DNA from: Clostridiaceae bacterium
Lineage (GTDB): Bacteria; Bacillota; Clostridia; Oscillospirales; Acutalibacteraceae
Reading direction: 5' to 3'
DNA: 36,178 bases
Assembly (NCBI GenBank): GCA_904501895.1
Contig: CAJGCX010000004.1
Span: 1-36,178, forward strand
The position numbers and the translations under genes are program-made. Under the pieces are notes generated by a model. It did not search any database and was not told the origin of the DNA. It was given only the letters and a program-made list of their open reading frames with translations. This document shows, piece after piece, positions 1 through 8,400 of this stretch (position 1 is its first letter; each line of letters starts with the position of its first letter).

Positions 1-315
1 ACAAAGAGGAAGAATTCTTTCAAGTGGCTGAATATTGTATTTGTAATATGCATCATAAACAGGTGCAGGGAATTCAACTCTTTCGTCGATACCTGCTGCG
101 AAAACGAAGCAATCGTGACCCTTTAACATTTCACGGATTTCATCGTCTGACTTTTCGTAAATGTTGCAGAATTCCAATTTCATTTCCTGTGGAATTGGAG
201 CGCCCTGTGGAAGAGGAGGAAGAGCAACACTTGTTACCTCGTGTCCTCTTTCAATAAAAATTCTTGCAGCCTCACAGCCCAAAAGACCTGTGCCGCCAAT
301 CATAAATATTTTCAT
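1..315 (-). CDS. NAD-dependent epimerase/dehydratase-type SDR protein, N-terminal part (cut by window edge)
   Basis: The first 105 codons of a minus-strand gene lie in the window; the rest is beyond position 1. Translation begins MKIFMIGGTGLLG, a clear dinucleotide-binding GxxGxxG (residues 7-13) at the start of a Rossmann fold of the extended short-chain dehydrogenase/epimerase type. It continues with an acidic/polar second strand and a stretch reading DCFVFAAGID, the usual strand after helix 3. The ATG lies inside the stop of the preceding SDR gene (ATGA, 4-bp overlap at 312-315), so the two are almost certainly translationally coupled and act in the same process. The substrate cannot be told, because the catalytic YxxxK part is outside the window. 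Confidence 0.85.
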   Translation of the reverse strand, partial: MKIFMIGGTGLLGCEAARIFIERGHEVTSVALPPLPQGAPIPQEMKLEFCNIYEKSDDEIREMLKGHDCFVFAAGIDERVEFPAPVYDAYYKYNIQPLERILPLC

Positions 316-1829
316 TCTGTAACCTTCTCCTTAAAGTTATCAAAGATTTCAGGACCGTAGAAATAATTCTGGTCTTGTGGGTGAAGTGGATACCAAACCT
401 GTGCGAAGAATGGATTAAGCTTTGCTTCTGTATCATAATCCCATGGCCATGGAAGCTCTTCAGGACACCAGTGACCACCCTTGAGAACAAGGTTAGGTGA
501 CATTTCGAACTCGTTTCCTCTTGCACTTACCCATTTAACAGGTGTGTACATATCAACGATTTCAGTTGCGAGGCACTTACCACCACGGAATTCAGCAGCC
601 TTCTGAAGGTCTTCAAGTGTAAGAGAATCAAATGGCTTTGTTTCGTCATAACCGTGGTCAAGAAGGATAACTTCGTCTGAATCCTTTTTCTTTGAAGGAA
701 TCTTAATCTGGAAGTCAGACCACTTCATAGGAAGCTTCTTGTATTTTGATGCGCTGCCATAATATGATGTCATTCTTACGTCAACATCATTTTCAGCCCA
801 CCAGATTGTACCGTATTCAGGAGTTTCAGCAATCTTCTTCATAAATGGCTTAACGAGTGGTGCAAATGGCTTTGCAAGGAATGCAAGCTTATAGAACCAT
901 TCAACATTATTCATCATGCTCTTGAAGTATTCCTTAACAGGAACGTTAGCACGGAAGTGACAATACTTTTCAAGCTCGTCACCGTCATAATACCACTGAC
1001 CGTGGAAATTCTGAGTTGTGAACCAATGTGGGTCAAAGAGCTTTTTAGGTGAACCAAGACCTAATGTACCGAGAAGAAGCTCTTCAAATTCATAGTTAGT
1101 GATTCTGTATTCTTCACCAGAACCGATGTTGTAGAATCGTCTCCAGAATTCTTCAGGAATATCATCGCCACAAACGTTTGCAAGGAGGCGTCCTGAATCC
1201 TCAACAGTTGCCCATTCAAGAACACCGTTGATTGGAACGTGATACATAATAGGTTCCATATTCTTAAGGATTGCAGGATAAAGAATACCTGACTGACGAA
1301 GTGAAACCCAATATTTAAGACCTGATTCAGCAAAAACTGCTTCAGCCTTTACCTTACTGATTGCATAGTGGTCATAAACACTGATTTTAATAGGGTCACC
1401 TGTTCTTGCCCAATGAATAGGAGGATTACGGTCACCTGTTTCAGCAACAGTACCGATATAAACAACCTTAACTGCATCTGGGTCAGGCTGTGCCTTAACA
1501 GCATTAACAATGTTCTGTGCTGCAGCAACGTTTGTCTTCTGTGTCTTTACAGGATAGTAGTCAGCTGCAGGTGAAACCATACCACCAACGTGGAGAACGT
1601 AGTCAGCACCTGTTACCATTTCAAGAACATCGTCGTAATTTGTAAGGTCACCCCAAACAAGCTTTACAGCAGGGTCATTTTCGTAAGCAGCAAACTTTTC
1701 ACGGTTTTTCTTGCTGTCACGATTAAGAACAACGATATTGAACTTATCTTTTTTTGCATAAAGCTCTTTAAATCCTGCCCATCCCATTGTACCTGATGAG
1801 CCTGTAAGAGCAACGGTCTTTTTCTGCAT
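312..1829 (-). CDS. NAD(P)-dependent epimerase/dehydratase family protein with long C-terminal extension
   Basis: A 505-residue cytoplasmic protein. The N-terminal half is an extended SDR: the cofactor loop TGSSGTMG is at residues 9-16, and the catalytic pair is in YAISK (Y155, K159). Typical extended SDRs have 300-350 residues; here about 150-200 extra residues follow, rich in aromatic residues (KGGHWCPEELPWPWD, FFAQVWYPLHPQDQ). I do not recognise this extension as a named domain, and it may help form the substrate pocket. The start is supported by a GGGGGT ribosome binding site 8 nt upstream. It is first in a two-gene unit with the overlapping SDR gene. The promoter at 1867-1896 overlaps an inverted repeat, suggesting inducible control by a dimeric repressor. 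The substrate is unknown; a sugar, steroid or other alicyclic compound would all fit. Confidence 0.85.
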   Translation of the reverse strand: MQKKTVALTGSSGTMGWAGFKELYAKKDKFNIVVLNRDSKKNREKFAAYENDPAVKLVWGDLTNYDDVLEMVTGADYVLHVGGMVSPAADYYPVKTQKTNVAAAQNIVNAVKAQPDPDAVKVVYIGTVAETGDRNPPIHWARTGDPIKISVYDHYAISKVKAEAVFAESGLKYWVSLRQSGILYPAILKNMEPIMYHVPINGVLEWATVEDSGRLLANVCGDDIPEEFWRRFYNIGSGEEYRITNYEFEELLLGTLGLGSPKKLFDPHWFTTQNFHGQWYYDGDELEKYCHFRANVPVKEYFKSMMNNVEWFYKLAFLAKPFAPLVKPFMKKIAETPEYGTIWWAENDVDVRMTSYYGSASKYKKLPMKWSDFQIKIPSKKKDSDEVILLDHGYDETKPFDSLTLEDLQKAAEFRGGKCLATEIVDMYTPVKWVSARGNEFEMSPNLVLKGGHWCPEELPWPWDYDTEAKLNPFFAQVWYPLHPQDQNYFYGPEIFDNFKEKVTE

Positions 1830-1866
1830 AGGAATACCCCCATCTTATATAATTTCATACAAATCA

Positions 1867-1896
1867 ATTATACTCTTTTTACACAGTAAATGTCAA
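1867..1896 (-). promoter_or_regulatory. Consensus sigma-A promoter of the SDR gene pair
   Basis: On the minus strand TTGACA (1896-1891) and TATAAT (1872-1867) are both perfect, 18 bp apart and 38 bp before the ATG of the 505-residue SDR. The -35 hexamer lies inside one arm of a perfect inverted repeat. Confidence 0.85.
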
Positions 1897-1921
1897 TAGA
1901 AAATACAGTATATTGACATTT
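1888..1921. promoter_or_regulatory. Candidate operator: 11-bp perfect inverted repeat over the -35 box
   Basis: AAATGTCAATA (1888-1898) and TATTGACATTT (1911-1921) are exact reverse complements separated by 12 bp. The arm nearer the gene contains the -35 hexamer. It is not followed by a T-run on the minus strand, so it is not a terminator. Size and placement fit a dimeric repressor of TetR or similar type; no regulator gene is in the window, so this is inference. Confidence 0.6.
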
Positions 1922-1945
1922 GTTTAACAAGTGACGATTATATTA

Positions 1946-1972
1946 AAAGCCTTGGTAAAAATCCAAGGCTTT
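1946..1972 (-). terminator. Rho-independent terminator after the GH31 gene
   Basis: A perfect 10-bp stem, AAAGCCTTGG (1946-1955) with CCAAGGCTTT (1963-1972), has a 7-nt loop. It begins 5 bp after the GH31 stop codon and is followed on the minus strand by a T-rich run. Confidence 0.9.
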
Positions 1973-1977
1973 CTTTA

Positions 1978-3930
1978 CTATTCAAAGCATTTGATTACAT
2001 CTGAACCTGCTTTTACAAATGCGATAAACTCATCAATATTTGCAGTTATATCATAAGTACCCTTTGTGTAAACACTCTTATCCTTTGTGAGAATCCATTC
2101 ACCCTCAGGAATATAAACAGTTTTTACTGTCTGTCCCCTTTCAACAATCGGTGCAAAGATAATTTCATCACCGAACATATACTGACTGTCAAGTGTATAA
2201 CAAATCTCATCGTCAGGATAATGGAAAAACATAGGTCTCATAACAGGATAGCCCTTTTCACTTGCAATATCCATCTGCTTCTGAATATATGGTCGAAGCT
2301 TTTCACGGATGAAAATAAGGTCTTTAAGAATATGGAAATTCTCGTCACCAAAGCTCCAGATTTCATTAGGGTCACCACTTGGCTCTTTAAGTCCCGGAGT
2401 TGGCTCAAAATGACGATTTCTTGAGCCATGAAGTCGCATAACAGGGCTGAAAAGTCCAAATTGGAACCAGCGTACAATAAGCTCCTTGAAATAGTCACTT
2501 GTTATATCAGCACCGTAGAAGCCACCGATGTCAGTATTCCACCAAGGAATTCCACACATTGACATATTAAGTCCTGCCTTAACCTGATGAGCAAGACTTT
2601 CAAATGTTGATTCAATATCACCCGACCACACGAGAGATGCGAATTTCTGACTACCTAAATATGCACAACGTGTAAGAGTTATTATATCGTCTCTGCCAAT
2701 GGACTTAAAGCCATCATAAGCCATTTTTGAATAGTAATATGGATAGAGAAGTGCAACCATATCTGCACGACCCTTATGCCATACAAGATTATCAAAATGC
2801 TCAGGATGAATTTCAGGCTCAGCCTCATCAAACCAAAGTGCATCAACACCATTGTCGATATAGTTTTCCTTTAATTTACTCCACACATATTCTCTTGTTG
2901 CAGGATTTGTAACGTCAATTTCACCTTGCCACCCGTAGAAATCAAAAACTCTGTCACAACCACGGGTTGTACGCATAAGCATATTGTTGCTTCGCATATA
3001 GTGGTAATTTTCACTACCACCATTTATTGTTGGCCACATTGAAACAATCAGTTTCATATTCATACTGTGGAGTTCATCGGTCATAGCCTTTACATCAGGC
3101 CAGTACTTTGGGTCAAATTTGTAGTCACCCTGCTCTGTCCAATGAAAATAGTCAGCAATAATTGCAGAAACAGGAATGCCTAATTCATTATACTTTCTTG
3201 CAACTGACAAAAGCTCCTCCTGTGTTTCATAACGAAGTCTGCTCTGCCAGAATCCCGTTGCCCACTCAGGCATTTTTGGTGCATAGCCTGTGAGTTCTGC
3301 AAGTGTTGTGCAAACCTCCTGTGGATTACCTGCCATAACAACAAAGTCCATAAATCTACAGCATTCGCAACTCCAACGAGTACGATTGTTTGATAATTCA
3401 CAAAGACCTATTGACGGATTATTCCACAAAAAACCATAACCCAAAGATGAATACACATAAGGAATTGTGCATTTTGCGTTCACATTACGAATATCTGTTG
3501 ATGTGCCTTTAAGGTCAAATTCATTATCCCAACTGTGACCTAACCCAAAGAAATGCTCATTTTTATTTGGCTCAAACATCACTCGTGCTGACCACAAGCC
3601 ACTACCCTTATTATCAAAATGACGGAAATTGCTATTAAATGTCAATTCAGGCTTTTCTTCAAGGATTTTTTTACCATTTGCATAATATGTCAGCTTACCG
3701 TTACCCTCAAGCTTCACCTTTAATGTACCACAGGTAAGAGTGACATAATTTTCAAATTCGTCAATTTCAGCATCTACATTTTGTGGTATAAGAGTATAAT
3801 TTTCCTCAATCACCTGACAGTCAGGAAAGGACTGAAAACGAATTGCATTATTACCGCAGGCACTGATTCTTATAAGCTCAGTATATCGCATTAATAATAT
3901 CTCATTTTTACCTATTGTAAGATTATTCAT
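1978..3930 (-). CDS. Glycoside hydrolase family 31 (alpha-xylosidase/alpha-glucosidase type)
   Basis: A 650-residue enzyme without signal peptide, so probably cytoplasmic, acting on imported alpha-linked oligosaccharides. GH31 landmarks are present: an N-terminal beta-sandwich with FFGLGHSWDNEFDLKG; the start of the (beta/alpha)8 barrel (PEWATGFWQSRLRY); FHWTEQGDYKFDPKYWPD; the nucleophile region WFDEAEPE (D368); and the acid/base region WSGDIEST (D438). The FHWTxQGD and xDEAEPE patterns lean towards alpha-xylosidase-like members, but alpha-glucosidase or another exo-activity cannot be excluded. The length is near that of compact members without extra C-terminal modules. It has its own promoter and terminator, so it is a separate unit from the flippase upstream. 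Its substrate may relate to the plant glycan degradation suggested by the arabinofuranosidase at the other end of the window, though that link is speculative. Confidence 0.93.
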   Translation of the reverse strand: MNNLTIGKNEILLMRYTELIRISACGNNAIRFQSFPDCQVIEENYTLIPQNVDAEIDEFENYVTLTCGTLKVKLEGNGKLTYYANGKKILEEKPELTFNSNFRHFDNKGSGLWSARVMFEPNKNEHFFGLGHSWDNEFDLKGTSTDIRNVNAKCTIPYVYSSLGYGFLWNNPSIGLCELSNNRTRWSCECCRFMDFVVMAGNPQEVCTTLAELTGYAPKMPEWATGFWQSRLRYETQEELLSVARKYNELGIPVSAIIADYFHWTEQGDYKFDPKYWPDVKAMTDELHSMNMKLIVSMWPTINGGSENYHYMRSNNMLMRTTRGCDRVFDFYGWQGEIDVTNPATREYVWSKLKENYIDNGVDALWFDEAEPEIHPEHFDNLVWHKGRADMVALLYPYYYSKMAYDGFKSIGRDDIITLTRCAYLGSQKFASLVWSGDIESTFESLAHQVKAGLNMSMCGIPWWNTDIGGFYGADITSDYFKELIVRWFQFGLFSPVMRLHGSRNRHFEPTPGLKEPSGDPNEIWSFGDENFHILKDLIFIREKLRPYIQKQMDIASEKGYPVMRPMFFHYPDDEICYTLDSQYMFGDEIIFAPIVERGQTVKTVYIPEGEWILTKDKSVYTKGTYDITANIDEFIAFVKAGSDVIKCFE

Positions 3931-3960
3931 AATAACATCTCCAAAATGTAGGATAAATAT

Positions 3961-3989
3961 ATTTTATATAATTTCTGTTACAGTGTCAA
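3961..3989 (-). promoter_or_regulatory. Promoter of the GH31 gene
   Basis: Minus strand TTGACA (3989-3984), a 17-bp spacer and TAAAAT (3966-3961). The start codon is 31 bp after the -10 box, with GGAG as ribosome binding site. It begins about 10 bp after the flippase terminator. Confidence 0.8.
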
Positions 3990-3998
3990 CAAAAGAAA

Positions 3999-4032
3999 TA
4001 AAGGATACATTACACAAGTAACATATCCTTTA
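3999..4032 (-). terminator. Rho-independent terminator after the flippase gene
   Basis: TAAAGGATA (3999-4007) pairs with TATCCTTTA (4024-4032). The loop can form a further short TTAC/GTAA helix. On the minus strand it is followed by a T-rich run ending just before the -35 box of the GH31 gene. Confidence 0.75.
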
Positions 4033-4038
4033 GTCAAC

Positions 4039-5376
4039 TTATTTATTTTTGATTTTAAGCTTTGGAAATTTTTCTGCAACAAACATATTCCAAATAGAAA
4101 TAAATTCATTAAATGCGAATTTTGGATTTAAACCTTTAATCATCAATTCGTTATTTTTTCTGATTGGCTTATAGACAAATCCAAGCACAAAGTTCATTAA
4201 AAATTGTGTTATAAATGCTGCAATTGCTGCACCACAAGCACCGACCTTAGGAATAAGTATTGCATTTGAAACCGTATTAATCACAACACCAAAAAGATTG
4301 ATTTTCCAAAGTTCTTTTTGCTTTTCTTCTGCTAGCAACCAGATATTTCGCACAGTTCCCATAAATGAGAACGGCGCAAACCAGACAAGAATCCTGAGCA
4401 CAGGAACTGCCGGCATAAAATCAGCACCGTAGAGGATTGAAATAATCAGTTTTGCAAATAAAGCAAACACTATACTTTGTGCAAGTGATGTATATACAAT
4501 TATTCCATAAAGTCCAGAGACATTTTTTTCGTAGTCCTCATTTGATTCTTTTTTTGCTGTTAGAATAAGCGGTCTGTATGAATCTGTGATTGCAGTATAA
4601 ACGAACTGTACAACAGTTGCACTCATCAAGGCTGATGTATAGTATCCCGTTTCATCATAGCCTGAGAGATTCGAAAGTAAAACAACACCAATATTCTGAA
4701 AAACAACAACCAGCAAGGATGCTACAATATAATATTTACTTCTGCTCAGCATCTCCTTTGCAGTAGATTTTGAAAAGCTAAGCTTTTGTCCGTCAAGTCT
4801 GAAATATATAATTATCAACAGAAGCCCGATTAATCCGTACTCGATTGAGTGGGAAACTGCAAACCAATAAACACTTTTTTCAGTAATTAACAAAAAGATT
4901 TTATAGGCGGAAACACAAAAGTAGGATATAAGCATTACAACTGAAGAATATTTTGACAAAAGCTTATACTGAAACCAAAATTGTGTCATTTCTAACACCG
5001 TAAACAATAGCATTAAACTGTATAATACACAGACTATAATTGTAGCTGTTTCACCTGCATTTGCAAAGGAAGCAAAAAGGAATACTGAAAATATAGAAAG
5101 AATCGATGAGATAAAATTCAAAGTGAAGGATGTTCCGAGAATTTCACCCTCTTTATGAGGCTTGTCAATCAGTTCCTTTACGAGTGTTGCATCAAAGCCT
5201 AATTTTACAATAGGAATAACAAAGGACACCACAGATGCAGCATAATTTATAAGCCCATAATTTGAAGGACCTAAATATCGTGCAGAAATTATGCCCACAA
5301 GAAATTGCAAAAGAGATTGTGCGATTTTGCACACAATAATCCATTTGGCATTATTAAATACCTGTTTACTTTTCAT
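4039..5376 (-). CDS. wzx: Wzx-type polysaccharide flippase (MOP/RfbX family)
   Basis: A 445-residue, very hydrophobic protein with about 12 predicted membrane helices. The N-terminus, with AKWIIVCKIAQSLLQFLVGIISARYLGPSNYG, is the usual opening of the polysaccharide-biosynthesis branch of the MOP superfamily: first helix followed by an ARYLGPxxYG motif. The family flips undecaprenyl-diphosphate-linked repeat units across the cytoplasmic membrane for outside polymerisation. It lies 110 bp after the giant surface-protein gene, beyond a strong hairpin terminator, and has an AAGGGG ribosome binding site. I see no convincing promoter in the gap, so it may depend on read-through or on a weak promoter. 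It supplies the step otherwise missing from the operon upstream. Confidence 0.92.
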   Translation of the reverse strand: MKSKQVFNNAKWIIVCKIAQSLLQFLVGIISARYLGPSNYGLINYAASVVSFVIPIVKLGFDATLVKELIDKPHKEGEILGTSFTLNFISSILSIFSVFLFASFANAGETATIIVCVLYSLMLLFTVLEMTQFWFQYKLLSKYSSVVMLISYFCVSAYKIFLLITEKSVYWFAVSHSIEYGLIGLLLIIIYFRLDGQKLSFSKSTAKEMLSRSKYYIVASLLVVVFQNIGVVLLSNLSGYDETGYYTSALMSATVVQFVYTAITDSYRPLILTAKKESNEDYEKNVSGLYGIIVYTSLAQSIVFALFAKLIISILYGADFMPAVPVLRILVWFAPFSFMGTVRNIWLLAEEKQKELWKINLFGVVINTVSNAILIPKVGACGAAIAAFITQFLMNFVLGFVYKPIRKNNELMIKGLNPKFAFNEFISIWNMFVAEKFPKLKIKNK

Positions 5377-5436
5377 GCCAAACGCCCCTTTTCCATAGTC
5401 TGTTATTTATATTTTCTTCTGTAATCCCTCTATAAA

Positions 5437-5466
5437 ACATCCCTAACTAGTAGCTGTTAGGGATGT
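5437..5466 (-). terminator. Rho-independent terminator after the giant gene (end of the exopolysaccharide operon)
   Basis: A perfect 11-bp stem, ACATCCCTAAC (5437-5447) with GTTAGGGATGT (5456-5466), has an 8-nt loop. TTTTATAG follows on the minus strand. It lies 20 bp after the stop codon of the giant gene. Confidence 0.88.
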
Positions 5467-5486
5467 CAAGGTACAAATTATAGAAA

Positions 5487-8400
5487 TTAAAGAATTACAC
5501 GACCATATTCATCAAAATTATAATTCATCTCAACAGATAAACCATTAGTTTCCCAAGCATAATATGTACAATTTCTCTTTACAATACCGCCTGTGCTGAT
5601 GAAATAGTAATAACCATCAATATAAGTCAAACCAACTTTACCCGGCTTACCATTTTCATAGTAATAAATTTCATCTCCACGAGTTATAAATCCGTTAAGC
5701 ATTTTACCGTCTTTATCAAACTCGTAATTTCCTTCCGGCATAATACCATTAGTCTTCCATACATACTGTTTGCCTGTTGCTAATTCGCCATTCTTGCCGT
5801 GAGCAAAATAGTAATCCCCGTCAATACAGATTAATCCAGCTATAGATGGCTTACCATCTTCGTAATAAAAACGTTTCCCATCTTTTTCAACGATGCCGTC
5901 AAGCATTTTGCCATCAGGGCCGAATTCGCGTGTTGTTTCAGGAAGTAAACCATTTGTTTTCCAAGTGTAATATTTCTGGTTTACTACTAATTCACCACTT
6001 GTGCCTCTTGCAAAATAGTAATCACCATCAATACAGATAAGACCCGCCATCTTTGGTTGACCCATTTCATAGTAGCACAATGTACCATCCTTATCAACAA
6101 TACCATCAAGCATCTTACCATCAGGACCAAATTCACGTGTTGCCTCAGGAAGTAAATCATTTGTTTTCCATGTGTAGTATTTCTGATTTACTACTAGTTC
6201 ACCATTTGTACCTCTTGCAAAATAGTAATCACCATCAATACAGATAAGACCCGCCATTTTTGGCTGTCCCATTTCGTAATAGCACAATGTACCATTCTTA
6301 TCAACAATACCATCAAGCATTTTACCATCAGGACCGAATTCACGATCTGACTCAGGAATAATACCGTTACCTTGCCATACGAAATATGTCTGATTAGTTA
6401 TAATTTCACCGTTTGAACCACGTGCAAAATAATAATCACCATCAACACATACTAACCCTGCAGCATATGGCATACCCATTTCATAATAATAGAGCACACC
6501 ATCTTTTTCGATGATACCATTAAGCATTTTACCATCAGGACCAAATTCACGTGTTGATTCAGGAATAATGCCGTTACCCTGCCATACATAATATGACTGA
6601 TTCACTATTATCTCGCCTTTTTCACCACGTGCAAAGTAATAGTCACCATCAACACATACTAATCCTGCAGCATATGGCATACCCATTTCATAATAATAGA
6701 GCACACCATCTTTTTCAACGATACCCTGAAGCATTTTGCCATCAGGACCAAATTCACGTGTTGATTCAGGAATAATGCCGTTACCCTGCCATACATAATA
6801 TGATTTGTTAATGGTTACCTCACCGTTTGAACCACCTGCGAAGTAATAATCACCATCAATGCAAATAAGACCAGCCATTTTTGGTCTACCACCTACATAG
6901 TAGCACAATGTGCCATCTACATCGATAAGTCCTGTAACGCCCTTATAATCATCACCGAATGTGCGTCCTGCAACTGTACAATTTTTCACAGCATAACGGG
7001 ATGAATCAAAATAATAATAATCACCATCAATCTGTTGTACTCCGGATAAAGGAACACCATTCTGAGAATAGAAATATCCGTATCTATCTGTATAGAATCC
7101 ATCAGGAATAACTGTGTTTTTATCACAAGACCCATCTTCATTAAAGTAATACACTTTCTTGCTACTATTACTTTCAGTTATCATCTGATAGCCATCTTTT
7201 ATAAGGAGTCCCTTTTCAAAGCAATAGTCTTTTCCGTCAATATTATACCAACCAGTTCTGTAATAGCTTGGTCCGTAATAATATCTCATACCATAGAGAG
7301 TTGGTGCCCATACACCTGTTGAAAGCTTACCTGTTTCTTCAAAGTTGTAAATTACGCCACCAATAAGCTCTGCTTCGCCGACAGTAGCAGTAAGTGTTTC
7401 CGAATCAAAATGATACCAGTCTTCGCCGATTTGCTGCCAGCCTGATATTAATTCACCATTCTGTGCATAGCAATATGCCTCTAAATCCTCATCGTAAAGT
7501 AAGCCTGAATACTTTGCTTTACCAACATTTACACCGTTTTCACCAAAGTCGTAATAATATCCGTCAATCTTATGGACACCTGTTAACTGTACGCCACCTT
7601 CATAATAAGCATAACCACCGTCAACATTTACCCATCCATCGTTATTTGAACAAATCAGTGTGTATTTATCTTCAAATGTTGCGTGAACATCTTCAAAGTA
7701 TCCGCCCTTTTCAGATGAAAGATTTGGATTTACGAATGGATACAAGCCAAAAACCTCTTGATTTTCCGGCTTATTTGAGAATGTGTAAAGTGCATTTGCA
7801 CGAAGATAAATCTTATAGTCAATCTGACCTGTTGTCACAATATCAAGCTTTTCCTTTGAACCCCAATCAGCTGTATCCTTTGGTGTTGCTACAGCACCAC
7901 TTACAATACAGATTGGATTTGCTGATGCAGGGTCAATAGCCTGAGTCTGCTTAATCCAGTTAAGTGTAACCTTAAGAGCGTTTGTTGCTTCGTCAAATTC
8001 TGTTCCTGTCAACGCAAAGTAATCAGAAACAATTTTAATGCCTGAATAATCTACCTGAAGATTTTTGTCAAAAGTGATAGACGCAGTAACTGTTGTCATA
8101 TCACTTACACGTTCAGCAAGCTGTAATAAGAATTTCCATGCAGAAGCATCAGCCTCACCTGCACCAGGAAGCATATAAACGATATCCTGTAACTGCTGAG
8201 GAATCTGAAGCTGAGTCATATCAATAGCAAATGCATATGATGTTTCCATATCCTTATTTACGTCAACAATCTGATAATTCACGTTATCATCAGTTGTAGA
8301 GTTTGAAACAACTCTGTTCCATGCAAGAAGTCTGTTACCACCGGTAGCATTATCGAAATCAAATGTTGCCTCACCTAACTTATTAAGTACAAGGTCCATA

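Noticed and set aside
5846..6775. Repeated plus-strand open frames of about 60 codons in the repeat array
   Set aside because: They recur only because the 207-bp units recur; they are antisense to the real reading frame.
7000..7650. Reading the repeat array as a true choline-binding domain
   Set aside because: Only one GWQQIGEDWYHF-like unit keeps the GW and aromatic set. Most units lack it, so choline binding is not supported.
7394..7939. A 181-codon plus-strand open frame inside the giant gene
   Set aside because: It is antisense to a well-supported coding region, its product is a His/Leu/Gln-rich low-complexity sequence without family features, and it has no ribosome binding site. It is a mirror of biased codon use.
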